The notes under the pieces are model-generated. The model was not told the origin of the DNA, searched no databases, and was given only the letters and a program-made list of their open reading frames with translations. From Heloderma charlesbogerti (taxonomy: Eukaryota > Chordata > Lepidosauria > Squamata > Helodermatidae): DNA of 64,000 nt. Location: positions 868,001 to 932,000 of the forward strand of contig JANEZZ010000463.1 of the NCBI GenBank assembly GCA_026122225.1. The letters are read 5' to 3'. The translations under genes and the position numbers were made by a program. Shown here piece by piece: positions 22,525-33,667 of this stretch. The stretch's first letter is position 1. Each line of letters begins with the position of its first letter.

Positions 22525-23660
22525 GGTAGATTGTACCACTTCATTCATTCATTCATTCATTCTTCTTTTAAGTGTATGAATCATGCCTTCATCCCCAAAA
22601 GGATTTCAGGGTGGTGTACATAAAATGGCCTAAAACAATACAATATAATACATTACAATAAAAACAGTCTAAACATCAAAAAATAAATAGTCCTCCAGCT
22701 AGGGGATTGTTAAAAATTGCCTGAATGTTGAAACCTAAGAGCCAAACTAGACATTTATTTACTTTACACAGATCCTACCTTTCCACCAATTGTGCTAATG
22801 GTAGACAATAACCAGGGCTGGCTTACCATTAGGCAGAGTGAGGGGATTGCTTCAGAGGGCAGATGCTGGGCAGGAGGGCAGCATGGGCAGCAACCGCAGC
22901 CTCTCAATGTTCCTCTTGAACCTCCTGGCTGTTCCTCTCTCTTGGAGCTTGTATGCCACCCAACCTGCCCTGCCTCCACCCGCTCCACTAGCCTGCTGTC
23001 TCAAGGATGCTATCTCATAGCCAGTATTGAAGAGGACGCCATCTTGCCTTCACCTCAAACAGGAAAAAGTCTTGGGCCAGCTCTGTTAAAAGCAATAATA
23101 CAAATACAATAAAATACAATAAAACGTAAACAAACATCAAAACAAGCCAGGTAAAACATCAGTAAAAGCAACCAGTTAAAAGCTAAAGGCCTGACTAAAT
23201 AAATATGTTTTTGTTGGCTGGAGGAAGGTAATCAGACACAGGGTTAGTTGGGCCTCCGTCGGCAAGGCATTCCAGAGCCAGGAAGCAGCCACCAAGAAGG
23301 CCCTGTCTTAAGTTTTCTCCAGTTGTGCTTTAGATGCTGGTGGGATAGAAAGAATAGTCTCTTCAAGGATTTTAAAGCTCAGGCAGGAGGATGTGGTTTT
23401 TCAAGTACGTCCCAAGTTCTGTAGGACTTCGTAGGTCATAACCAATTAATTGAATTGTACCCAGAAAAGTTCAGAAGCCAATGAAACTGTTGTAATAAGA
23501 GAGTCACATGCGGCCTATAACTGGCCCTGGTCAGTAGTCTGGCTGCACCAGTCTGAACCAGACTGTGGGGAAGAGCACCAGCCAGCTGCACCAGGTGGGC
23601 CCTGAGCCTGTTTCTGTCCCTGCCAAACAGGTACTTAGGCAAGGCTGCCAGAGGGAGCGC
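22525..23660 (-). mobile_element. Old L2-like LINE 3' end, interrupted
   Basis: In - orientation. A (TTCA)n tail at 22541-22562 is followed by 'ggatttcagggtggtgtaca' (L2-like 3' UTR). The decayed C-terminal coding is at 23642-23436, with LVQTGAARLLTRASYRPHVT and LLQQFHWLL. Between them, about 22813-23085, lies a segment bounded by CAGGGCTGGC and GCCAGCTCTG, probably an inserted MITE-like element. It is more diverged than the other L2 copies and full of stops. Confidence 0.65.
22813..23085. mobile_element. Possible MITE inside the old L2
   Basis: Left CAGGGCTGGCTTA; right reverse-complemented CAGAGCTGGCCCA. It interrupts L2-like sequence on both sides. Target duplication uncertain ('caataa' on both sides but not adjacent to the right end), so boundaries are tentative. 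Confidence 0.4.
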
Positions 23661-23684
23661 CTCGGCATGTCCCTCGGCGTCGCA

Positions 23685-23724
23685 CCAAGTGTGATGCTAA
23701 GTGCACACTTAGCGTCGCACTTGG
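23685..23724. repeat. 19-bp arm hairpin
   Basis: Left arm CCAAGTGTGATGCTAAGTG (23685-23703), CA loop, right arm reverse-complementing to CCAAGTGCGACGCTAAGTG (23706-23724); 17 of 19 paired as Watson-Crick. It lies about 250 bp before the L2 ORF at 23937. Confidence 0.8.
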
Positions 23725-23936
23725 AGACGCAAGGAGGAGCGTATGAAGATACACCCACCTCTCCAGAGATACCAGCAACCAGAGATACTAGCAGCAAATA
23801 GCAGCAGCAGAGGGCAGCAGCTTTAAAGACCAGGAAGATAGGGGCCAACGCAGATCTTATCTGCCCCTTCTTCGCTGCTGCTCTCTCTTTTATATTCTTT
23901 TATACTGTTTTATATTTTACATCTTAATATTTTAAT

Positions 23937-24755
23937 ATGTGCCTGGGAAGTCCATTGAACAACTCAGGGGATCAGGGAGGTGCCACCATAACTGTGGTCA
24001 TGGGTAGGGGGAGGTATGGTGTTGGGGGATTAACAGGCCAGCTGAGGAGAAGAGGGGCTAGACACCTTATGGCTATCCCCTCTTCTGGTTCTTCCCCCAA
24101 CCTGATGGTTCCTGGCGGCCTTATCAGTCTGCCCTCGGGTCTGGTGGTGCTGCTGCTGAATGCCAGGTCGGTCCAAAATAAAATCTCCCTCATCTATGAT
24201 TTGATTGTGGATGAGAGGGCTGACCTGGTATGTATTACTGAGACCTGGGTGGGGGAACTGGGAGGGGTTACTCTCTCCCAGCTGTGCCCTCCTGGGTACT
24301 CAGTGCAGCACCAACACCGACTCAAGGGTCGGGGAGGGGGGGTTGCCGTGGTCTATAGGAATTCGATCCCTCTCTCCAGGCTTCCTTCTCATTCAAGTGC
24401 AGATCCTGAGTGCTTGTACCTTGTGTTGGGTACCTGGGACAGATTAGGGATTCTGTTGGTGTACCGCCCACCCCGCTGCCCATCAGACTCCCTGCCTGAG
24501 CTGACGGAGGTGGTCTTGGACTTGGTGTTGAGGACCCCTAGGATGATGGTCCTGGGGGATCTCAACTTCCATGCCGAGGCCACTGTATCCATGGCAGCTC
24601 AGGACTTCATGGCCACCATGACAACCATGGGGCTGTCCCAACATGTCATCGGCCCAATGCATGTAAAAGGACACACGCTTGATACGGTTTTCTCAACTGG
24701 GCAGGAGGATGGTGATCTGAAAGTGGAGGAATTAACATCTGTTTCTTTGTCATAG
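23937..24755 (+). pseudogene. L2 endonuclease-domain reading, ends at a premature stop
   Basis: N-terminal part of the L2 ORF2 protein. From about residue 70: LLNARSVQNK (catalytic Asn motif), then ITETWVGE (catalytic Glu), GGGVAVVYRN, LLVYRPPR and MVLGDLNFHAEA (the DxN motif). It stops with TAG at 24753-24755, where the intact copy at 11360 reads Trp in the LSWSDH motif. About 65 nt later the element is interrupted by another L2. The upstream 70 residues are not clearly part of the protein, and the true start is uncertain. Confidence 0.75.
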
Positions 24756-24818
24756 TCAGATCACTTCCTGTTGAGGTTTAGACCCTTGGCAGCCTTCCCC
24801 CTCTGCAAGGGTGGGGGA

Positions 24819-25217
24819 CCTTCTCCGTGAGCCCCTGCCAAAGGAAGTGAGGCGGGTGGCTACTAGGAGGAGGGCTTTTTCTGTTGTGGCACCCCGGCTC
24901 TGGAATGAGCTCCCTAGTGAGGTTCGCCTGGCACCTACATTGTATTCCTTTCGGCGCCAGGTGAAGACCTTTTTATTTTCCCAGGCATTTTAGCATTTTA
25001 GCTTTCTAAATTTTTATCTTTGCTGTTTTAAATCTGTATTTTAAACTCTTGCACTGCTGCTAGGTTTTATTGTGGTTGTATTGTTATATTGTGGTTTTAA
25101 TGTTCTATATACTTTAAATTGTTTTATTGTGTGTTGTTTGGTTTTAATTTTTGTGAACCGCCCAGAGAGCTTCAGCTATTGGGCGGTATAGAAATGAAAT
25201 GAAATAAATAAATAGAT

Positions 25218-25253
<36 letters not shown>
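24819..25253 (+). mobile_element. L2 3' fragment inserted into the L2
   Basis: Starts at 'cttctccgtgagcccctgcc', corresponding to the L2 C-terminus (LPKEVRRVATRRRAFSV, WNELPSEVRLAP), and runs through the 3' UTR ('accgcccagagagcttcagc') to a (GATA)n tail. It lies in the same orientation as its host. Comparison with 11425-11445 shows host sequence resuming at 'atggtccaccccc' (25254) after a loss of about 7 bp, so there is a small target deletion rather than a duplication. Confidence 0.85.
25206..25253 (+). repeat. (GATA)n microsatellite
   Basis: About ten tandem GATA units that form the tail of the nested L2 fragment. Confidence 0.9.
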
Positions 25254-25254
<1 letters not shown>

Positions 25255-25560
25255 ATGGTCCACCCCCGGAGGCTAATGGATTCTGATGGATTCCAGAGGA
25301 CTCTGGGGGATTTTCCTGCTGGTATGGCTGGTGCTCCTGTCAATGCCCAGGTTGCTCTGTGGAATGCAGAGATGACTCGGGCAGTTGACATGATCGCGCC
25401 CAAGCACCCTCTCCCTCTGAGCAGAGCCCGGCCAGCTACTTGGTATACACCTGAGCTGAGGGCAATGAAGCAAGAGGGGAGACAGCTAGAACGCAGGTGG
25501 AGGAAAACTCTTGCTGAGTCTGACTGAACACAGGTAAGAGCTCACTATCGAGCCTACTCT

Positions 25561-26559
25561 GTGGCGGTGAGGGTGGCAAAGAGACAGTTCTTTTCCACCA
25601 GCATTGCATCTTCTCAGTGTCATCCAGTGGAGCTTTCTCGAGTGGTTTGCGGCTTGTTACATTGTGGGCCAGGGAGAGAGATGGTGGAACCCTCAGTTGT
25701 ATGTTGTGACAAGTTTTTACGGCACTTTGAAGATAAAGTAGCTCAGATTCGCCATGAATTGGACACCATGATTAATGCAGTTCCATTGGTAGAGGTGTTC
25801 AGAGCACCATCTGGTCCAGTTTTATTGGATGAGTTTCAGTTACTGAGGCCTGAGGATGCGGACAAGGTGCTTGGCCAAGTCCGATGGACCACTGGTGTGC
25901 TTGACTCTTGCCCTTCATGGCTTATTAAATCAAATAAGGAGGGGATGTCCAGCTGGGTCCAGGAGGTTGTAAATTCCTCCTTGAGAGAGGGAGCGGTGCC
26001 GGCCGCTTTAAAAGAAGCAGTAATTAGACCACTCCTGAAAAAGCCTAACCTGGACCCGGAGGATGTTAATGATAGGCCAGTGGCCAACATCCCCTTCTTG
26101 GGCAAGGTGCTTGAGCGGGTGGTTGTAGGACAGCTCCAGGCACTCTTGAATGAAACGGATTATCTAGATCCATTTCAATCGGGCTTCAGGCCTGGTTTTG
26201 GCATGGAAATTGCCTTGGTCGCCCTGTGGGACGACGTCTGCTGGGGGGGGGACAGGGGGAGTGTGACCCTGTTGATTCTCCTGGACCTCTCAGCGGCTTT
26301 TGATACCATCGACCATGGTATCCTTCTGGATAGGTTGTCTGGGTTGGGAGTTGGAGACACTGCACTGCAGTGGTTCTGCTCCTACTTGGATGGCCGATTC
26401 CAGAAGATGGTGCTGGGGGATTATTGCTCTGTGCCATGGCAATTATGCCATGGGGTTCCGCAGGGCTCTATTTTATCCCCCATGCTGTTTAACATCTACA
26501 TGAAATTGCTGGGAGAGGTTATCCGGAGGTGTGGGCTGAAGTGCCATCAATATGCAGAT
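25561..26559 (+). pseudogene. L2 reverse-transcriptase reading up to the CR1 insertion
   Basis: Shows RPLLKKPNLDPE, IPFLGKVLERVV, DPFQSGFRPG, LLDLSAAFDTIDHGILLDRL and GVPQGSILSPMLFNIY, then QYAD, where a CR1 begins. A TGA at 25524-25526 upstream (in a context where the sibling copy reads on) separates it from the preceding endonuclease end at 25255-25523. Non-functional. Confidence 0.85.
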
Positions 26560-26871
26560 AGAATCATAGAATAGTAGGGTTGGAAGGGGCCTACAAGGCC
26601 ATCAAGTCCAACCCCCTGCTCAATGCAGGAGTCCAAGTCAGAGCATCCCTGACAGATGGCTGTCCAGCCTTGTCTTGAATGCCTCCAGTGTGGAAGAGCC
26701 CATCACCTCCCTAGGTAATTGGTTCCATTGTTGTATTACTCTAACAGTCAGGAAGTTTTTCCTGATGTTCAGCCAGAATCTGGCTTCCTGTAACTTGAGC
26801 CCATGATTCCATGTCCTGCACTCTGGCATGATCGAGAAGAGATCCTGGCCTTCCTCTCTGTGACAACCTTT
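26560..26871 (-). mobile_element. CR1-type LINE 3' end inserted in the L2 RT
   Basis: In - orientation: starts with 'agaatcatagaatag' followed by 'ggttggaaggggcctacaag', the reverse of the classic CR1 3' end shared with birds. The - strand coding 26829-26638 reads RKNFLTVRVIQQWNQLPREV and a LEAFKTRLDSHL-like end. L2 resumes at GATACCCAG (26872). No target duplication, typical of CR1. Confidence 0.92.
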
Positions 26872-27705
26872 GATACCCAGCTCTACTTCTCTTTTTCATC
26901 AAACCCAGGTGAGGCAGTGGCTGTTCTGAATCAGGGCCTGGGCATGGTAATGGACTGGAGGAGGGCCAATAAACTGAAACTCAATCCAGACAAGATGGAG
27001 GTACTGTTAGTGGATAGTTCGTCTGCCCAGCTAGGTGATATTCAACCTGTTCTGGAGGGGGTTGCACTCCCCCTAAAGGATCAGGTTCGTAGTTTGGGGG
27101 TGCTCTTGGATCCAGAACTGTCACTTGAGGCACAGGTGAACTCAGTGGCACGGAGCACTTTTTATCAGCTTAGGCTGGTATACCAACTACACCCTTATCT
27201 GGACAGAGATAGCCTAGCTACAGTTATCTATGCTCTGATAACTTCTTGTCTGGATTTCTGCAATGCATTATACGTGGGGCTGCCTTTGAAAATGGTACGG
27301 AAACTTCAGCTGGTCCAAAATAGGGCAGCAAGATTGTTATCAGGGACTGGCCAACGAGCTCATATTATGCCAGTACTTTTCCAGCTGCACTAGCTGCCAG
27401 TCCATTTCCGGGCCCGATTCAAAGTGCTGGTGTTAACATTCAAAGCCCTTAACGGTTTGGGACCAGGTTATCTGAAGGATCGCCTCCTCCCATATGTGCC
27501 TGCCCAGACCTTAAGATCATCGTCAGCAGTCCTTCTCAGTGAGCCCTTGCCAAAGGAAGTGAGGCGGGTGGCTTCTAGGAGGAGGGCTTTTTCTGCTGTG
27601 GCAACCTTGCTGTGGAATGAGCTCCCTAGTGAGGTTCGCCTGGCACCTACATTGTATTCTTTCTGGCGCCGGGTAAAGACCTTTTTATTTTCCCAGGCAT
27701 TTTAG
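26872..27705 (+). pseudogene. L2 reverse-transcriptase C-terminal readings
   Basis: Continues the L2 frame after the CR1: DTQLYFSFSSNPG, NKLKLNPDKMEVLLV, LKDQVRSLGVLLDPELSLEAQ, YVGLPLKMVRKLQLVQN. A TAG at 27391-27393 replaces a Trp codon in the HWLPV motif. The last block, 27424-27705, has ALNGLGPGYLKDRL and WNELPSEVRLAPT. Non-functional. Confidence 0.85.
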
Positions 27706-27959
27706 CATTTTAGCTTTCTAGACTTTTAGCTTTGGTGTTTTAAATCTGTATTTTAAATTACTGCCCTGCTGCTAGGTTTTATTCTGTTTTTAGTCTGGTT
27801 GTATTGTTATACTGTGGTTTTAATGTTTTATATAGTTCATATTGTTTTATTGTGTGCTCCTTGGTTTTAATTTTTGTGACCCGCCCAGAGAGCTTCTGCT
27901 ATTGGGCGGTATAGAAATAAATAAATACAGACATACATACATAACATACATAACATACA

Positions 27960-28062
27960 TACATACCAGCTGCCATTTCTGAGCATTCTTCAAAGGCAGC
28001 CCCACATAGAGCATATTACTGTTGTCCAAACAAGATGTAACAAAGGCATAGGTCAGCATGAT
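27960..28062 (-). mobile_element. Short L2 scrap in opposite orientation
   Basis: The - strand reads VTSCLDNSNMLYVGLPLKNA, matching the L2 block at 13095-13150. It directly follows the (ACAT)n-like run after the long L2's tail. Confidence 0.6.
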
Positions 28063-28232
28063 ACTTTGAATGAATGCAGTTAACCTGTGGGTGTTTTAAA
28101 AATATAATTAGCAGCAGAGGCTGAGTAGTAGTTGGAACACAAGAGTTGGAAAGGGGGAGTTTACTCCTTTCCCCCTTGCTGCAATCCTGATGAAAATGGT
28201 CTCCCTGAAGATGCTTTTTGCATCAGAAGGGA

Positions 28233-28540
28233 AGCCTTTCCCAACCCGATGCACACCAGACGTTTTGGACTGTGGTAGTCCACATACTTTGCATGCAGAA
28301 TGTCCCAGGTTCAATCCCTGGTGTCTTCAGGTGGGGCTGGAAAAACTCTTGCCTGAAACCTTGGGAGTGCTGCTGCCAGTCAGTGTCAACAGTACTGGGC
28401 TTAGATGGACCAATGGTCTGACTCAGTATAAGGCAGCTTTCCTTATTCCCATAGGCCCTACCCAGCATGGCTAATGGTCAGAAATGCTGGAAATTGTAGT
28501 CCAGAACATCTGGAAAGTATCAGGTTGAGGAAGGTTGCTA
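28233..28540. mobile_element. Palindromic hAT-like MITE split by a SINE
   Basis: Left half 28233-28276 ('agcctttcccaaccc', 'gttttggactgtggtag'); right half about 28452-28540 ('gctaatggtcag', 'ttgtagtccagaacatctgg', 'gttgaggaaggttgct'). The halves are inverted relatives of one another and of 6315-6420. Between them is a tRNA-derived SINE. Confidence 0.65.
28277..28451 (+). mobile_element. tRNA-derived SINE, probably 5' truncated
   Basis: Contains a B-box-like GGTTCAATCC at 28308-28317 after 'ctttgcatgcagaatgtccc'. A body shared with 34672-34853 follows ('ctgctgccagtcagtgtcaa', 'gatggaccaatggtctgact', 'cagtataaggcagcttt'). It is inserted in a palindromic MITE. Confidence 0.75.
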
Positions 28541-29689
28541 TATTTCATTATTAAGATTCTGTAATGCATTCCTTGCTTCCAAGAGCAGCATATTTCTACA
28601 CGATAGGGATGTTGGAGAAATCTGCAACGAATTCAAATGAGTTCAGATTTTTATGAATCTGACCTGCAGATTCTGCAGTGGACCAGCTTTTTCCAAGTTG
28701 TGCGGATTCCATGGACTTGTGGGCTGCTGGTTTTTAAAAACGCTTTGGGGTGGGTTGCGCAAATCTTCAAACAAGAACAAAATTCTCGTACATCACTAAA
28801 AAATATAAAAATCTGATTCTGCCAATGAGTGGGCGATGGAACAAAAGACAATCCATGAAACGTTGACAGAACAGATTTAACAAACTCTGTACATTCCTAC
28901 TACATGATATATGTTGTGTGTCAGGAAAGCAATTCCTGTACCTCAGCAGGATATATCCCAGGCTATGGAATCCTGGTGAAGATGCGGCATAGACCAAATA
29001 GAAATTATTTTCTTGAATGAATACAACTTGTGTTTTGTTCTAAAATAAATTACTCCCTAAGATGACGTTGGTGTAACAAAAGGATACTTATAATCACCCC
29101 ATCTGTGCCTTAGCTCCTGGACAGTTTCATTTAAGGAGTATGGAACCTGTCTAGGGCCACTTTGGAAAGGAAATGTATCATTGAGCTGGAAAGCTGGAAC
29201 CCAAACTGAATCTTTTATCAGCTCCAAATTAAGATAATTAGCATACAGCTTGCATGAATGTGGTTGTTTCCTGGTTATTGAGATGCCCCAAGAGTCATAG
29301 ACTAATATGTTACCCTGTGTCTTGAATGTTGATTTGGAATGATCTAATTCTTGATAGTGTAATGATTTAACTGTAATTATTTTAGTCTGTGTTTTGTCAG
29401 GCAGCAAATTTTAGTTGGTTAATCTATTAGATTAATTGTTGTATAACATTTTAATTGACTAAATTCATTGATCAACAGATGGCAAGCACCTGTCTTAGAA
29501 GAAGCATTCCTTCTTCTGTGAGAGAGGATGGATAGGGAATGCCTCTTCTAAAGTGCTGCCTGCAATACTTGTGTGCATTACCGAAAAAATGAAGAATGAT
29601 TTTTGAGAATGATTTTTCTCATGTATACTTAGATTTGTTTTAGATATATGTTGTCTATGTATGTGCTGTCTCTTTATATGTTTTTATGT
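28541..29689. other. Non-coding DNA without recognised features
   Basis: About 1.1 kb with no exon or repeat I can name. The - strand open frame 29057-29407 has no domain and no splice context. Confidence 0.4.
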
Positions 29690-29803
29690 AAATGGTTTTA
29701 CACTTTGTATAATGTATTTTTAATGGTTTTAAACTTTTGTAAATGGCCCAGAGAGCTTCGGCCACAGAACAGTATAGAAATATAATAAATTAATAAATAA
29801 GAA
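29690..29803 (+). mobile_element. L2 3' tail fragment
   Basis: 'taatggttttaaacttttgt', 'ggcccagagagcttcggcc' and '(ATAAA)n' at the end: the L2 3' UTR without coding sequence. Confidence 0.7.
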
Positions 29804-29804
29804 C

Positions 29805-29885
29805 ATAAGAACAGCCATGCTGGATCAGACCAAGGGTCAGACCAAGGCTGTTGATAGCCTTCTCCTCTAGAGATTTATCTAGGGA
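29805..29885 (-). mobile_element. CR1 3' end scrap
   Basis: 'agaacataagaacagccatg' and 'ctggatcagaccaagg', the reverse of the CR1-like tail at 2974; then 'gatagccttctcctc', which at 3190 lies 200 bp further in, so there is an internal deletion. Confidence 0.65.
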
Positions 29886-32800
29886 GCATGACACAGTATG
29901 TTTGGGGATAATTTCATTTACCTTTGGGGCTTATAGATGCTCAGGTGTTCTGCCATCCATTTTCATATCATAGTTACCACCAAATGGTCTAGAAACCATT
30001 AAAACATAAAGTAAATGTGCAGTCAGTCTTCTGAATTCAAAAATTAAAAATGGACAGCATGAAGCTACCTCAGTGCACGTCCCGCATTCCATGCTCAGCC
30101 TGCTCTGGTCTTGGGAAAAAGGTTATTAAACTGGAAGCATTCCAAATGAATTTGATTTCAAAATCCAGAAGGTCAAATGGGAAATGGGGACTTCTGTGTG
30201 GAATTCTTTTCTTTCTCCTTCACTGATTTTTTTTCTTCTAAGGTCCAGGAACCGTGTAATTCCGTCCTGTAATGTTCAGGTTACCTCCAGCTTCAAGGCC
30301 ATATGGCAGTACTTCTTCCATCTTCCTCCATCTGTCTACTCAGTGACTCTACCCAACCTTTTTTCTTTCTTTCTGCTCTGAAGGGCTGCTGTCATTTTAC
30401 ATCCACTAGAAACAGAGGACCACTCTGCTCAATGGATTCGAGCTGTATGGGCTGGCATAGCATGCTATATTGCTCTGCAGCCAGGATAACACTGCACAAG
30501 GCCCCTTCAGCGTCCTTGTGCTGGCAATCCCAGGGCTGCTTGTACACCATTACTTAGTTCTTGGCAGATTTGACTGGTCTGAGCTGCAACAAATTACCTC
30601 TTCTCCTTTCCTCTTCTGTTGTTGTGTTTTTGTTTTGTTTCAAAGCCCTTCTAGGGAACCACAATAGAGCATTGTTGCATCTTGCGCTTAATCTTTTATT
30701 TAAGACAGCCAAGAGACAGAGTGGCATCACCTGCCTAAGCCTAAATCACAAGGTGGACATCCTTCTGCAGAGGAAGAGCAAATGGGAGACTAGTAAATAA
30801 TAATAAAAACAACCCCTCCACTTGGCAGCAGAAAGGCATCAAATGTTTGCTTTGGAGAAAGCTGCTTTGGAATCATACAGGCTGGTACTGCATCTTAGTG
30901 TGTTGAGCTATGCTCGAGGGACAAGCTTTTTCATTTGTAGCTGATTACCAACTAATGGGATTTCAAAGATTTCTGGATGCAAATACTTCACATCTCATTT
31001 CATTTGATTTGGGGGAAAGGGGAGAGCGGGTGGATGTATCACTTTATCATACTGGCATTTTGGCTTGGAAGAAATCTCATTTCCCTTATTTTGCCTGAAT
31101 TGGATCTGGATTATATCTCCCCCCATCCTCCCCCAAGGTTTGGTTGAATGCCACAGGCATTAATGGACATTTCTGAAACCTTTCTGAGGATTTGTAAAAA
31201 GACTGAAGCAGCTGATTGCCTGATTGTAAAGGATCAGCCAAGGAAACATAGTTACAGGTCCTCAACTGTCTGTTTGCATCCTTTTGGCATCTGAGCTACA
31301 TGTTATACCTGTAAAAAACAGGCTAGCTCTGCCTATTCAGAACGCTGAAGGCTCCTTGCCAATAGGAAAAGAAAGCTGGGCCCCCATCTACCTGGGGCTT
31401 TTACTCCGGCTCTACTCCACCCACAAATTGATAGTGTCAGATGATGTATGCTGCTCTCCGTAGCTAGCCTGTTGTTTCTTGCCCTAAATCTGGTTTTTTG
31501 TCAAACTCATTTTGTGTTGGATTTTCCTATCACAGCGGCTTCAGTGCTGTTCAGGAGTCCGTGTGACCTCAGCTGGCTTTGGCGTGGGCTGGTGGAAGTG
31601 GCACTGGTTGGTGGAAGGGATAGTATCATGGGGTGGGGGTGGAGGAGAGCAGAAGGGTAAACATTTACCCGGAAGTAACTCATTGCCCGCAGTCCACTTT
31701 GCCAGCCCTGCTGTTTTAAAACTGTGCAGGTATGAAGGAGCACAGTTGAGAAATGGTGGATGCCTGTTGATTTGAAGCTGCGCAGCTAAGAAAAGGTGAT
31801 TGCCAGCATAGATGATTTTCATGAACATGTACTCAGAAGCACTTCATTGAGCCCATGTTTGCGGGGGGGGGGAGCCTGTTGATTGGGCAGTTAATATACA
31901 TCAAAGACAACGTGCTAGTCACTCTCCCCCCTCACTGGCTCCATGCTCTCTGCTCTCAGCGCCTCTTGCACTCCTGCTCATTCTGCTCAGTCTCCGGGCA
32001 GTGGTGACTGCCTGCTTGCCCGCCCGCCTCATAAATGTGTGTGTGTGTATGTGGGGTTTGTCATGAATATTTACTCATAAGCAACATGTGGAGGAGGAGG
32101 AGGAGGAGCAGGCCTCTGCTCATTGGCTGCCCCACACCTATGCAATTGCTGGCGTTCATTTCTACTTGTGGTGGGACTCACCCACACCACCCCAACTAAT
32201 GCGGCTTCAGTTCCCGTATACACCGCAAAAGTGGAGGAATATAGCACTGCATGTACCGTGGAAAGAGCTAACTTGATTCTGTGAAAATGCGGATTTTGTC
32301 CAGATCGCTTCACAAAGCATTTCCGTTTAGATTGGCCCTGGGATTGAAGTCATATCCATTCTGTTGTTTATATTTGGTTCACCCTCCCTCCCTCCCTCCT
32401 ATAGGGCTATTCTTCCCTACCACTTTGGGAGGGGCAGGAGCAAGGAAGATCAGCTGCCAGAGAGAGAACTAGAAATAACTAAAAGAAAAAGCCAGACTGT
32501 GTGGTTTCCTTGTTCCCTGTGTGTATAACCCAAGTTCCTTCCAGCTTTTCTTGTCTATTGATAGGGAGCCTTTGAAATTCTGGGCAAGGAAAGGCAGGCT
32601 GCTTTTCACATGATAAGTTTAATGTGTTTCTATTCTCATATGGTCTGGTTTGGCCACTGTTGGTTTTTGTAAATGAAAACAAAATGACTAATGAAAGAGG
32701 TAAACCAGTATCAGCCAAAGGCATATTCACAAGTGGTGCTAAATAGGATCTCTGAATTTCCTGCAGTTAAGTTGAATGGAAAGCCACACTCAGTAGCATG

Positions 32801-33549
32801 TGCATTCAATTTAAACATTTCTACACCACATTAACCAGTCAGACGTGATACATTCCAGACTAAAAGTGTTGTTGGCATTGCTTGCCTAAATAAGATCCAG
32901 TTTGATCTGTGACCTTTACTGTATTTTGAAAGTATCAGCCAGTTATTTTTCTTTAACAAATCACAGAATAGGGATGCATACATAGAGATGATAAATATGA
33001 ACTAGAAAAATGAATGCATCCACTGTTGAGCACCACCAAAAAAGGCTTCTAAATAACACTAACTCTGTGCCTCTTTCAGACTGGTAGCATACGATTATAT
33101 TATAAATGCTGCCATTGTTTATTTAAAAAAAAGCCAAGGCTAATAACCTTTAACATTGGTCCATTTGCTCTTTCTGCTTGTCTAACCCCTGTGAGTTGTT
33201 TCAGAAAATATTCTCACAGAAGGCACTTCATAGGGGAATGGACTCATGCACCTGTATTTACAAAGACAAGTGTTCTTTGGTTTTGCAAAGCAAATCTTCG
33301 TCATCTCCTGGGCCTTGGAAGAGACTGAGTGCATTGGGATGTGGGGGTGGGGGCTGTCATCAGCTTGTTATTTTAGCCATCTTGAAACCTTCCTTGCAGG
33401 TGAAACCTCCTTTTAAAAGAAATTTGTTTGTGCTGCTGTAGTTCGGCATAATTGACAGCTGTCGCACAGTAGCTCTGTACTTGAATAAACTTGTTTTAGA
33501 GCTTCCCATCTGTGAAAGAGCACTAATCTTTTTCTTTTTTCACACACAG
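29886..33549. other. Non-coding DNA directly upstream of the PSI exon
   Basis: 3.7 kb ending in the acceptor of the PSI exon. Contains a run of ten G (31863-31872), a (GGA)n stretch near 32090-32108 and a (CTCC)n stretch near 32383-32400. I looked for the end of the sema domain in frame with the PSI exon and did not find it, so this is intron. Confidence 0.5.
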
Positions 33550-33667
33550 TGAGTGCTTGGGAGCAAGGGACCCATATTGCGGCTGGGATAAGAAGCAGAA
33601 GCGATGCACAACCATCGAGGACAGCTCCAATATGAGCCTGTGGACTCAGAATATTACTGAGTGCCCT
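33550..33667 (+). CDS. SEMA5B: SEMA5B exon encoding the PSI domain
   Basis: Semaphorin-5B is a type I membrane protein of the axon-guidance family; the cysteine-rich PSI domain links its sema propeller to the TSRs. The exon is preceded by 'ttttttcacacacag' and followed by GTAAGT. It starts with one base that completes a split codon and ends in phase 0. It encodes 39 full residues: ECLGARDPYCGWDKKQKRC is the PSI signature (CxxxxDPYCGW), followed by SSNMSLWTQNITECP with two N-glycosylation sequons, NMS and NIT. The stretch CLGARDPYCGW plus SSNMSLWTQNIT is what I recall of SEMA5B; SEMA5A differs there. The preceding sema exons were not found in the 33.5 kb upstream. The next exon is 12.8 kb downstream. 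Confidence 0.95.

Larger units (their letters stand above)
23850..27928 (+). mobile_element. Long L2-type LINE, split by two later insertions
   Basis: Pieces in order: about 23850-24818 (5' region and endonuclease), 25254-26559 (endonuclease end to RT YAD), 26872-27928 (rest of RT, C-terminus, 3' tail 'gggcggtatagaaataaata'). Between them sit an L2 3' fragment (24819-25253) and a CR1 fragment (26560-26871). The host part has stops at 24753, 25524 and 27391, so it is dead. The 5' start is approximate. Confidence 0.88.
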
